Shown: positions 29,193 through 36,756 of the stretch, in pieces
Position numbering within the stretch: position 1 is the first letter of the stretch
How the letters are laid out: each line of letters begins with the position of its first letter
Assembly: GCF_030551255.1 (NCBI RefSeq)
Contig: NZ_CP130630.1
Span: forward strand, 9,733,001-9,797,000
DNA from: Streptomyces sp. NL15-2K
GTDB lineage: Bacteria; Actinomycetota; Actinomycetes; Streptomycetales; Streptomycetaceae
Direction: 5' to 3'
Length of the DNA stretch: 64,000 nt
Notes under the pieces: generated by a model
The model's database searches: none
Told to the model about the DNA's origin: nothing
The model's input: the letters and a program-made list of their open reading frames with translations, nothing else
Position numbers and translations under genes: made by a program

Positions 29193-30584
29193 ATGTCCGA
29201 CGCGACGACCACCGACCTGTACGAAGTCACGATGGCCATGTCCTACCTGCGGGAGGGTATGACCGGCCCGGCCACGTTCAGCCTCTTCGTCCGTGACTTG
29301 CCTCCTGAGAGGGGCTTCCTCGTCGCCGCGGGGCTGGAGTCAGCCCTGGACTACCTGTCCGGCCTTCATGTCGGCCCCGAGGATGTCGACGCCTTCGCCT
29401 CCGCGCTGCACCGGCCGGCGCGGGATCTTCAGGCCCTGCTCGGCCTGGCGTTCACCGGCGACGTGCGGGCGATGCCGGAGGGGCGGATCGTGCTGGCGGG
29501 AGAGCCCCTGCTGGAGGTGACCGCGCCTCTTCCCCAAGCGCAGTTGGCCGAGACGTACGTGCTCAATCAGCTCAGCCATCAGACGGCGATCGCCTCGAAG
29601 ACCGCGCGATGCGTCCTTGCGGCTGCAGGGCATCCGGTCGTGGACTTCTCCCTACGGCGGACCCACGGCCCGCACGCCGGATTCCAAGCCGCCCGCCTAG
29701 GCGCGATGGTCGGCTTCGCCGGAACCAGCAACGTGGCCGCGGCCACCGCCCTGGGCATCCCTGCCGTCGGCACGATGGCTCACTCCTTCGTGGAGGCGTT
29801 CGCAACGGAGGAAGACGCTTTCCGTGCTTTCGCACGGTCCCACCCCGGGCCGGTGACCTTGCTCGTGGACACCTACGACACCGAGGAGGGCGTACGCGTC
29901 GCCGCGCGCGTCCTGCGGGACCTGGACCGCGGGCCCGGTTCGGCCGTACGGCTGGACAGCGGCGACCTCGGGGCCCTGGCGGTACGGGCACGGTCCGTCC
30001 TCGACGACGCGGGCCTGCCGGACGTGCGGATCGTCGCCAGCGGCGGTCTCGACGAGTACGCGGTGGACGAACTGGTCCGCTCCGGAGCGCCGATCGACAC
30101 CTACGCCGTCGGCACTCGTGTCGGTGTCTCGGCCGACGCACCGTATCTGGACTCGGCGTACAAGATGGTGGAGTACGACGGACGGCCGGTCATGAAGCTG
30201 TCGTCGGCGAAGGTGACGGCGCCGGACCCGAAGCAGGTGTTCCGCCGCCCCGGCTATGCCGACGTGGTCGGTCTGGCCGACGAGCAGCCCCCCGACGGTG
30301 GCAGGCCGTTGCTGGAGACGGTGATGCGGGGCGGACGGCGCACCGGCACCAGGCCCACGCTCGACGAGTGCCGGGAGAGATTCACGGCGGACCTGGGCAG
30401 GCTGCCGTCGGCAGCCCGCCGGATCCGAGCACCGGTCGCGCCTCGGGCGACCGCCTCCGAGCGGCTGGGCGCACTCACCACCCGCGTCCGGCGCCGTATC
30501 GAGGAACAGACGGCGGCGGCTTCCGCACAGTCCTCGGTCCCAGAACGAACCGCGTCCGGACCACATGGATCCGTATCGAGGTGA
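29193..30584 (+). CDS. pncB: Nicotinate phosphoribosyltransferase (PncB2-like)
   Basis: A 463-residue enzyme that joins nicotinate and phosphoribosyl pyrophosphate to make nicotinate mononucleotide for NAD salvage. TTDLYEVTMAMSYLREG is the N-terminal substrate region, RRTHGPHAGFQAARLG the family core, and GTMAHSFVEAF holds the histidine phosphorylated during ATP coupling. VRLDSGDLGAL and IVASGGLDEY bind the ribose phosphate. M. tuberculosis has a DosR-controlled second copy, pncB2 (Rv0573c); this gene fits that role. The last 60 residues are Arg/Ala/Thr-rich and low-complexity. AGGAGG lies 8 bases upstream. Confidence 0.9.
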   Translation: MSDATTTDLYEVTMAMSYLREGMTGPATFSLFVRDLPPERGFLVAAGLESALDYLSGLHVGPEDVDAFASALHRPARDLQALLGLAFTGDVRAMPEGRIVLAGEPLLEVTAPLPQAQLAETYVLNQLSHQTAIASKTARCVLAAAGHPVVDFSLRRTHGPHAGFQAARLGAMVGFAGTSNVAAATALGIPAVGTMAHSFVEAFATEEDAFRAFARSHPGPVTLLVDTYDTEEGVRVAARVLRDLDRGPGSAVRLDSGDLGALAVRARSVLDDAGLPDVRIVASGGLDEYAVDELVRSGAPIDTYAVGTRVGVSADAPYLDSAYKMVEYDGRPVMKLSSAKVTAPDPKQVFRRPGYADVVGLADEQPPDGGRPLLETVMRGGRRTGTRPTLDECRERFTADLGRLPSAARRIRAPVAPRATASERLGALTTRVRRRIEEQTAAASAQSSVPERTASGPHGSVSR

Positions 30585-30595
30585 GGAGGAAAGCG

Positions 30596-30883
30596 ATGTC
30601 GCATACGGCGGAGTGGAAGGTTCGGCTTCACCTCTTCGAGGAGGACGAGGGAACCACGAAGGCACATGTGGTGCTGGACACCGGCACCACGGCGCTCACC
30701 GGCCACGGGACCGCGCACTGCCACCCGGCGGACGCCAACGTGCCCGAGATCGGCGACGAGCTGGCGGCGGGCCGGGCCATGGAGGACCTCGCCAAGCAGC
30801 TGCTGAACATCGCCGAGCATGACATCGAGGGCATGGGGGCGCCGCGGCCCAGCACTCGACAGGTCACCGGATGGCCCACGTGA
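30596..30883 (+). CDS. DUF1876 domain protein (Rv1738-like)
   Basis: A 95-residue protein: EWKVRLHLFEEDEGTTKAHV, then GTAHCHPADANVPEIGDELA and AMEDLAKQLLNIAEHDIEG. This is the dsRBD-like DUF1876 family. Rv1738 of M. tuberculosis, strongly induced in hypoxia, belongs here and structurally resembles ribosome hibernation factors. It lies 11 bases after pncB with GAGGAGG upstream, so it is tightly in the operon. Confidence 0.88.
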   Translation: MSHTAEWKVRLHLFEEDEGTTKAHVVLDTGTTALTGHGTAHCHPADANVPEIGDELAAGRAMEDLAKQLLNIAEHDIEGMGAPRPSTRQVTGWPT

Positions 30884-30918
30884 CCGACGGTCGCACAGCA
30901 AGTCGAGGAGGATCAGTC

Positions 30919-31377
30919 ATGACACATCCCGTACGACACAGCAGAGGTGGACTCTCGGCAACCCTGCACGAGCTGGAGGATCTCCGTACCCGGATGGACC
31001 AACTCATGCACGCTGTCTTTCCCGTCGGCGGTCACCCCGAGTTCGGCACGGCCGAGCCGTGGGCGCCGCTGGCCGACGTCGTGGACACCGAGGACGCCTA
31101 CCTGATGGAACTGGAGCTTCCCGGCGTGGACAAGGACCAGATCACCGTGGAGGTCGCCGAGGGCGAGCTCGACATCCACGGTGAGATCAAGGAAAAGGAA
31201 CAGACCGGGGTGGTCCGCAGGCATACCCGCCGCATGGGGCAGTTCGACTACCGCACCACTCTGCCGCCGAACTCCGACACCGAGCACATCAGCGCGGACC
31301 TGACGAGCGGAGTCCTCACGGTGCGCGTCCCGAAAACCGAGAAGGGGAAAGCACACCGCATCGAGATCACCGGCTGA
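30919..31377 (+). CDS. Hsp20/alpha-crystallin small heat-shock protein (HspX-like)
   Basis: A 152-residue small heat-shock protein. A variable N-terminal arm of about 45 residues precedes the alpha-crystallin domain (PLADVVDTEDAYLMELELPG through VEVAEGELDIHGEIKE), with the terminal LTSGVLTVRVPK signature. It is an ATP-independent holdase. In mycobacteria the homologue HspX/Acr (Rv2031c) is a hallmark of the dormancy regulon. GAGGAGG lies 7 bases upstream, and it ends the operon begun at 28547; a hairpin follows at 31449-31479. Confidence 0.9.
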   Translation: MTHPVRHSRGGLSATLHELEDLRTRMDQLMHAVFPVGGHPEFGTAEPWAPLADVVDTEDAYLMELELPGVDKDQITVEVAEGELDIHGEIKEKEQTGVVRRHTRRMGQFDYRTTLPPNSDTEHISADLTSGVLTVRVPKTEKGKAHRIEITG

Positions 31378-31448
31378 GCCGGGGTGTGGGGTGGGACCAG
31401 CAGCCCGTGCTCCGTACCGGGTTCGGTGGGCGAGTGCCTGTTCCCTCC

Positions 31449-31479
31449 GTGGGGCCGACGGTTCCGCCGGCGGCCCCAC
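31449..31479. terminator. Hairpin between convergent hsp20 and CBS-BON genes
   Basis: GTGGGGCCG and CGGCCCCAC form a perfect 9-bp stem around a 13-base loop, without a U tract. Its position between converging genes suggests termination. Confidence 0.5.
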
Positions 31480-31526
31480 GCCGCCACGGTCCCGCGTCTT
31501 TCTCAGTCGCTGACGCCGCTGTCCCC

Positions 31527-32201
31527 TCAGGTGCCGGTGGGGGAACGCCGGGCGTCGTCGGTGCGATACGCGATGTGCTCGGCGACCGAGACCACGCCGT
31601 CGACGCTCCGGCACAACCGCTCGATGACGGGGATCAGACTCCTGAACTCGACCGAGCCCCTGAGGTCGACCCGCCCGTCGCGCACCTCGACCGTCACCTC
31701 GGAGGGAGCAAGCCTCATCGTGCGGCGCAGCACATCGCCGGTGATCTCGTCGCGGATGGCGTCGTCACGGCGCAGGAAGATCCGCAGCAGGTCGCCACGG
31801 CTGACGATGCCCAGGAGCCGGTCCGTCTCGTCCACAACGGGCAGCCGCTTGACGTGCCGGGCCTCCATCAGGCGGGCGGCCTCCACCACGCTCCACTCCG
31901 GACGTGCGCACACGGCGGGAGCCGACATCAGTTCCTCGGCGCGGGAGCCCTCGGCCTTCGCCCGCTCCCATGCCTCCAGGTGCGGAACAGGGACTCTGCC
32001 CGACGGGTCGGCCTGGTCGGCGCTCTTGCGCAGCAGGTCCGCCTCGGACACCACACCCATGGGGCGGTCCAGGTCGTCCACCACGGGCACAGCTGTGACG
32101 TCGTTGTCCGCCAGCAGCCTGACGATCTCCTTGAACGGCGTGTCACGCTGCGCCCGGACGACGTCTCGGGTCATGAGTTCCGCGACCGATCGGTGGTGCA
32201 T
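31527..32201 (-). CDS. CBS-pair plus BON-domain protein (copy 1)
   Basis: A 224-residue protein. VAELMTRDVVRAQRDTPFKE to GVVSEADLLRKSA is CBS1, EELMSAPAVCARPEWSVVEA to GIVSRGDLLRIFL is CBS2, and the last 70 residues are a BON domain (VTVEVRDGRVDLRGSVEF). CBS pairs sense adenosine nucleotides; BON domains bind membranes or phospholipids. It is divergent from the DUF1918-HTH gene, with box C between them. A close homologue lies at 34384-35061. Confidence 0.87.
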   Translation of the reverse strand: MHHRSVAELMTRDVVRAQRDTPFKEIVRLLADNDVTAVPVVDDLDRPMGVVSEADLLRKSADQADPSGRVPVPHLEAWERAKAEGSRAEELMSAPAVCARPEWSVVEAARLMEARHVKRLPVVDETDRLLGIVSRGDLLRIFLRRDDAIRDEITGDVLRRTMRLAPSEVTVEVRDGRVDLRGSVEFRSLIPVIERLCRSVDGVVSVAEHIAYRTDDARRSPTGT

Positions 32202-32265
32202 GTCGCCTCTTCCGTCCGGGGTGCGACCGCGTGCCATTGAGCCGGTCCAGCCCGCACTGCGGATA

Positions 32266-32280
32266 AGGGCCGGTCGTCCC
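32266..32280. promoter_or_regulatory. DosR-like box C (AGGGCCGGTCGTCCC)
   Basis: Two mismatches to the reverse complement of box B. It lies 64 bases from each of two divergent starts (32201 leftward, 32345 rightward), an ideal place for shared control. Confidence 0.5.
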
Positions 32281-32344
32281 ATGCGGCGGCGTGTCGCGCG
32301 TGGCACGTTGGATACAGCACCATTCTGCGGAGAGGGCGGCGATC

Positions 32345-33787
32345 ATGCGAGCTCACCTCGGCGACCAACTCGTCATCGAAAGCCCGACGACCGGTGCCAC
32401 CAGGCGTGACGGAGAAATCGTCGGACTCCACCACGAGGACGGAACACCCCCCTACGACGTGCGCTGGTCGGACACGGACGAGGTGACGCTCGTGTTCCCC
32501 GGGCCCGACGCGCACATCCACCATGTCGAGCACGGACAACCCGGGCCGCCGCGCGGGTCTCTCCAGCCGGACACGGGTGAGCCGGGGGCCGTCACCGCGG
32601 CAGCCCCGCCGGCCGGGCCCCCCAACCCCGGCGACATCGGCCGGCGCGTGGCCCTCGAACGCCACAGGAGTGGGCTCAGCCTGGGGGAAGCAGCCCGCCG
32701 CGCCCGCATGTCGCCCGACTACCTGGCGTACCTGGAGGAACAGCCCGCCGACCCGAGCGTGGGGACTCTCATCAGGCTGGCCGACGCGCTGGGCACTACC
32801 GTCGCTGCCCTGCGCGGAGGTGGCATAGATCTGCCCCCCGGCCAGGGCTACGCGCTTCTGCACCCTCAGCTGAGGGACCTCAGCCCGGAGGAATGCCGCA
32901 CTCTGCTCTCCACGCACGGTGTGGGGCGCATCGCGGTGCCGGCGTCCGACGGGCGCCCGGCGGTGGTCCCGGTCAACTACGAGGTCGTCGATGACGCGAT
33001 CGTATTCCGCACCGCGCCCGGCTCGGCGCCCGCGGCGGCCGTGGGGAAGGAGGTCGCCTTCGAGGTGGACCATGTGGACGAGGCCATGAGCCAGGGCTGG
33101 AGTGTGCTTGCAGTCGGCCCGGCGCGCGTCGTCACGGAGCCCGACGCCGTGCGCGGGCTCACCCAACGCGCCCACACCGAGCCATGGGCGGGCGGTGCAC
33201 GCGAGATGTGGGTGTCGATCCGGCCCACGCGCCTCACGGGCAGCGCATCACCCCTGCCGACCAGTAAGCCGCCGCAGGACTGGCCATCAATCGAAGAGTG
33301 GTCCCCTCCTGGCGTGCGCCGACTCGCGAGAGGAGGCTCCGGTGAGCCGACAAGCACCATCCGACGAACGCGTGACGGCCCTGGTTCACGACGCTGCCGC
33401 CGCACCGTCGATGCACAACGCACAGCCCTGGCGCTTCCGCTACGTCCGGCGCAGCCGTACGTTCGAGATGCGTGCCGACTTCGAGCGTGCCATGCCGCGC
33501 TCCGACCCCCGTACCCGCGGCCTTCACATCGGCTGCGGCGCCGCCCTGCTGAACCTTCGGGTCGCAGTGGCCCACGAGGGCTGGCATCCGGAGACCCGGC
33601 TGCTGCACGACCCGTCCGAACCGGCGCTCCTCGCGAGCCTGCGGCTGACCGCACCCGGAAGCGCGGAGAGCGACCTCGGCGCGCTGTATCCGGCGATCCA
33701 CGAACGGCACAGCAGCCGCTTCCCGTTCGAAGAGACGGAGATCCCCGATGCCGTGCGGGAGGCGCTCAGCGAGGCCGCTCGCCGTGA
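32345..33787 (+). CDS. DUF1918-HTH-pyridoxamine-oxidase-like fusion with abnormal C-terminal overrun
   Basis: The first 300 residues hold three domains: DUF1918 (1-60, MRAHLGDQLVIES and LVFPGPDAHIHH), a Cro/C1-type helix-turn-helix (about 98-155, RHRSGLSLGEAARRARMS), and a split-barrel FMN-binding pyridoxamine 5'-phosphate oxidase-like domain (about 170-300, GVGRIAVPASDGRPAVVPVN). A redox- or flavin-responsive regulator is plausible. The frame then runs on for about 180 Arg/Pro-rich residues through the start of the nitroreductase gene (446-base overlap). A TAA in another frame at 33265-33267 is where homologues would be expected to stop, so a small indel has probably removed the normal end. 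The real protein may end near 33260. Confidence 0.75.
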   Translation: MRAHLGDQLVIESPTTGATRRDGEIVGLHHEDGTPPYDVRWSDTDEVTLVFPGPDAHIHHVEHGQPGPPRGSLQPDTGEPGAVTAAAPPAGPPNPGDIGRRVALERHRSGLSLGEAARRARMSPDYLAYLEEQPADPSVGTLIRLADALGTTVAALRGGGIDLPPGQGYALLHPQLRDLSPEECRTLLSTHGVGRIAVPASDGRPAVVPVNYEVVDDAIVFRTAPGSAPAAAVGKEVAFEVDHVDEAMSQGWSVLAVGPARVVTEPDAVRGLTQRAHTEPWAGGAREMWVSIRPTRLTGSASPLPTSKPPQDWPSIEEWSPPGVRRLARGGSGEPTSTIRRTRDGPGSRRCRRTVDAQRTALALPLRPAQPYVRDACRLRACHAALRPPYPRPSHRLRRRPAEPSGRSGPRGLASGDPAAARPVRTGAPREPAADRTRKRGERPRRAVSGDPRTAQQPLPVRRDGDPRCRAGGAQRGRSP

Positions 33788-34334
33788 GGGGGCCGTGCTG
33801 ACGTTCCCCACCTCATGGCATCTGCAGGAGGTCCTGGAGGTGGTCCAGGAAGCCGAGGCGCGCAACCTCACCGACCGCGGCAGCGACCAGGACCTGGCCG
33901 AATGGACCCGTATCGACGCTCCGTCGGTGAACATGACCGACGACGGAGTCCCGGACTACGCCTTCGGGCCGCGCAAGCGCCGGGGCAAGGCCCCCATGCG
34001 GGACTTCGCGGGCCCGCGGCAGGTGGCGGGACGGGACGCCGCGGACTTCGAACAGAGCCCTCAGGTGGCCCTCGTCAGCACGAGCCACGACCGCCCGGAG
34101 GACTGGCTGCGCGCCGGCCAGGCCATGGAACGTGTCCTGCTGCTGGCCACCCTGGAGGGCCTGTCCAGCTCCTTCGCCACCCAGCCCCTCGAATGGACGG
34201 ACCTGCGCTGGCCGCTGCGCGACCCGGTCACCGGGACGGGCTACACGCAGATGCTGCTGCGCCTGGGATACGGCCCCAAAGGCCCCGGCACACCGCGCCG
34301 CCCGGTGACGGAGGTACTCGACATCCAGCCCTGA
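33342..34334 (+). CDS. Acg-family nitroreductase-like flavoprotein
   Basis: A 330-residue protein of the Acg (Rv2032/Rv3131) family, a divergent duplicated nitroreductase fold. AAAAPSMHNAQPWRFRY near the N-terminus and the second half (LATLEGLSSSFATQPLEW, LLRLGYGPKG) are family signatures. In M. tuberculosis Acg is one of the strongest DosR-induced genes; the flavin is bound but enzymatic nitroreduction was lost, and flavin sequestration has been proposed. The GTG has AGGAGG 7 bases upstream. It overlaps the abnormal extension of the preceding gene and probably shares its promoter (box C). Confidence 0.88.
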   Translation: MSRQAPSDERVTALVHDAAAAPSMHNAQPWRFRYVRRSRTFEMRADFERAMPRSDPRTRGLHIGCGAALLNLRVAVAHEGWHPETRLLHDPSEPALLASLRLTAPGSAESDLGALYPAIHERHSSRFPFEETEIPDAVREALSEAARREGAVLTFPTSWHLQEVLEVVQEAEARNLTDRGSDQDLAEWTRIDAPSVNMTDDGVPDYAFGPRKRRGKAPMRDFAGPRQVAGRDAADFEQSPQVALVSTSHDRPEDWLRAGQAMERVLLLATLEGLSSSFATQPLEWTDLRWPLRDPVTGTGYTQMLLRLGYGPKGPGTPRRPVTEVLDIQP

Positions 34335-34383
34335 CCTGTCCAAGTGACCGCAGCCCGTCGGCGCCGCGCGCCTGGCACACGGG

Positions 34384-35061
34384 TCACTGACTGTCCTCGG
34401 GCCCGTCCGGACCAGCTGACTGGCCGGTGAGCTGTGGCTCGACGTCCACGACGCCCTCCACGGCGCGCACGAGGCGCACGGCGACCGAGATGAGCGAGGT
34501 GTCACGGATGTGCCCGCGGAGCGTGACGACTCCTTCGTGCACGTTCACGTGGATGGCGTGGCTGAAGGCCGGGAAGAGGTAGGACACCACGGTGCGGCGG
34601 ACCTCCTCCTCGATGTCCTCGTCCGACCGCAGGAAGACCTTCAGCAGGTCGGCGCGGCTGACTATGCCCTGGAGCATGCCGATGTCGTCGACCACGGGCA
34701 GCCGCTTGACATGCCGGACGGCCATGATCCTGGCCGCCTGTGCCAGCGTGGTGTCGGGGTGGACCGTGATCGCGGGAGTGCTCATGAGCTCCTCCGCCGT
34801 CACCGCCCCGGCCTTGGCGACGTCGGACAGGCGCCGGCGCTGCTCGAAGAGGCTCGGGTCGCCGTCGCGGAACTCCTCCTTGGGCAGCAGGTCGGCCTCG
34901 GAGACGACGCCGATGACACGCCCTTCTCCCTCCAGGACCGGCATGGCACTGACTTTCCACTGCTCGATGGTCTGCACGATCTCCTTGAAGGGCGCGTCGC
35001 GTCCGACGGCCACGACCGTCTGGGTCATCACATCGCTGACGATGTGCGGGGTCTCAGGCAC
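34384..35061 (-). CDS. CBS-pair plus BON-domain protein (copy 2)
   Basis: A 225-residue protein with the same order as copy 1: CBS1 (VSDVMTQTVVAVGRDAPFKE to GVVSEADLLPKEE), CBS2 (EELMSTPAITVHPDTTLAQA to GIVSRADLLKVFL) and a BON domain (IHVNVHEGVVTLRGHI). AGGAGG lies 7 bases before the GTG start. It follows the cyclic-nucleotide-binding protein by 24 bases and is probably cotranscribed with it, so two nucleotide-sensing modules are made together. Confidence 0.87.
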   Translation of the reverse strand: MPETPHIVSDVMTQTVVAVGRDAPFKEIVQTIEQWKVSAMPVLEGEGRVIGVVSEADLLPKEEFRDGDPSLFEQRRRLSDVAKAGAVTAEELMSTPAITVHPDTTLAQAARIMAVRHVKRLPVVDDIGMLQGIVSRADLLKVFLRSDEDIEEEVRRTVVSYLFPAFSHAIHVNVHEGVVTLRGHIRDTSLISVAVRLVRAVEGVVDVEPQLTGQSAGPDGPEDSQ

Positions 35062-35085
35062 CGCAATCCTCCTCGTCTCGCCTCG

Positions 35086-35544
35086 TCAGGGCACCTCGCC
35101 GGCGCCGTGGGGTGCGTACAGGTCGAGCAGCCGCACCCGGGCGGATCTGAGCCGGCCCGCGATCACGCCGGCGACGTAGGTCAACAGCGCGTGATCCAGC
35201 TCCGGGTCGTTCTCGCACAGTTCACGGACCGCGGCCGCGTCGAACTCGTAGGCGCGTACCGGGCTGGTGGCCTGGGCCCCCAGGTGCCAGTGATGGGGAG
35301 GGACCATCCAGGACCAGCCCAGCAGGTCCCCGGCACCGAGGGTCTCGATGACCGCTGCGCGGCGGCCGGGCACGTGTACGTCGAGGGCGACGGTGCCCGT
35401 GTGGATGATCCAGAAGCGGTCGGCTTTTCGGCCTTCGTTGAAGATGCGCTCGTCGGTCGCGAACGAAACCTCACGAGCGAGGGGCATGAGCTGCTCGCGA
35501 TGTTCCTTGGTCAGGGCGCCGAAGACGCCGGTCCTGGCAACCAC
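35086..35544 (-). CDS. Stand-alone cyclic-nucleotide-binding-domain protein
   Basis: A 152-residue protein made of one Crp-type cNMP-binding barrel: GVFGALTKEHREQLMPLA, IFNEGRKADRFWIIHTG, VIETLGAGDLLGWSWM and a C-terminal helix. No helix-turn-helix follows, so it cannot bind DNA as Crp does. The usual phosphate-binding GELA.R loop is GAGDLLGWSW here, so cAMP binding is doubtful. GTG 35544 has GGGAGGG upstream; homology does not extend into the longer open frame. Divergent from USP 6. Confidence 0.82.
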   Translation of the reverse strand: MVARTGVFGALTKEHREQLMPLAREVSFATDERIFNEGRKADRFWIIHTGTVALDVHVPGRRAAVIETLGAGDLLGWSWMVPPHHWHLGAQATSPVRAYEFDAAAVRELCENDPELDHALLTYVAGVIAGRLRSARVRLLDLYAPHGAGEVP

Positions 35545-35822
35545 GATCGCCCTCCCTTCACCTTGACCCCGAAGCGGAAGCGGGCTCGTATCAGACCGAT
35601 GGGACGGCCGTGGCGGCGATGGGAGGAATGGAATCCCGTGCTGTATCGGGCCGCATGACTCCACGATCGTCGCAAATCGGCGCAGTGCAACCTGGGCAGA
35701 GGGCCCCTCCGAGAGTCGGTCCATGTGTCGCGACGGAACCCATGCGGTGCGACGGTATTGACAGGAGTTTCCGGATTGACCGGGGCTCCCGGCAGCGGCC
35801 GGGCAGGAAGGTGGTGGTGACC

Positions 35823-36698
35823 ATGGAGCTCCCGCTGGTCGTGGGTGTCGACGGATCGGATTCCAGCCTGGAGGCCGTGGACTGGGCGGTGGACGAGGCG
35901 GCGCGCCTCGGGCTGTCTCTGCGGCTCGTCTACGCCTCTTTGTGGGAGCGGTACGAGGGAGGCCGCCCGTCCTTCAGTACTGGCCGTCCGGCCGAAGAGG
36001 TCATGGCCCAGCACATCGCCGCGTCCTGCGCGGAACGCGCCCGGCTGCGCAACCCAGAGGTGAAGGTCTCCAGCGACGTACTGCCCGACGACGCCGTGTC
36101 CGCGCTCCTGCACGCGGCTCATGAATCCTTCGCCCTGGTCACGGGCTCCCGCGGCCGCGGTGAGATCGCCGGGGTCCTGTTGGGATCGGTCAGCCTCGCG
36201 GTGGCCGCCCGTGCCGTGTGCCCGGTGATCGTGGTTCGCGGCGGGGAGCGGAACCGGCAGGGCTCCTTCGGCCGGGTGGTGGTCGGCCTCGGCGACTCCG
36301 CGGAGGGCTCGGCCGCCGTGCGGTTCGCCTTCCGCGAGGCCGAGGCGCGCGGCTGCGCCCTGCATGCCGTGCGGGCCTGGCGCCGCCCCGCCCATGAACA
36401 CGTGGACCATCCCCTGATCGCGGATGATGCCGCCGGTGCCCACGAGGAGCGCGCCTCCGCCCTCCTCACCGATGCCCTGCGCGACGCCGTACGCAATCAC
36501 CCGCGGGTCGAAGTGCATCGCCAGGCGGTCGAAGGCCCCGCCCACAAGGTCCTCCTTGACGCCTCCTCCGACGCCGACCTGGTGGTCGTGGGTGCGCGCA
36601 GGCGCCACGGCCATGTCGGTCTGCAGCTCGGCAGGGTCGCCCACGCCCTGCTGCATCACGCCCAGTGTCCGGTGGTCGTCGTCCCGCAACGGGCCTGA
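35823..36698 (+). CDS. Universal stress protein, two-domain (USP 6)
   Basis: A 291-residue tandem UspA protein. LPLVVGVDGSDSSLEAVDWA, LVTGSRGRGEIAGVLLGSVS, a second domain with VVVGLGDSAEGSAAVRFA, and LVVVGARRRHGHVGLQLG. It is clearly related to USP 2 and USP 4 but longer in domain 1. ATG 35823 is taken; three GTG codons directly upstream (from 35811) sit nearer the AGGAAG and could be the true start. GH65 follows 58 bases later on the same strand. Confidence 0.88.
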   Translation: MELPLVVGVDGSDSSLEAVDWAVDEAARLGLSLRLVYASLWERYEGGRPSFSTGRPAEEVMAQHIAASCAERARLRNPEVKVSSDVLPDDAVSALLHAAHESFALVTGSRGRGEIAGVLLGSVSLAVAARAVCPVIVVRGGERNRQGSFGRVVVGLGDSAEGSAAVRFAFREAEARGCALHAVRAWRRPAHEHVDHPLIADDAAGAHEERASALLTDALRDAVRNHPRVEVHRQAVEGPAHKVLLDASSDADLVVVGARRRHGHVGLQLGRVAHALLHHAQCPVVVVPQRA

Positions 36699-36756
36699 CC
36701 CGACGTGCGTCTCATGCTCCTGCACATCTCGTGAAGGGAGAAGGAGAGGGCGGCGG

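Noticed and set aside
35645..35665. GGGCCGCATGACTCC upstream of USP 6 as a fourth DosR-like box
   Set aside because: The spacing differs and only part of one arm matches; too weak to call.
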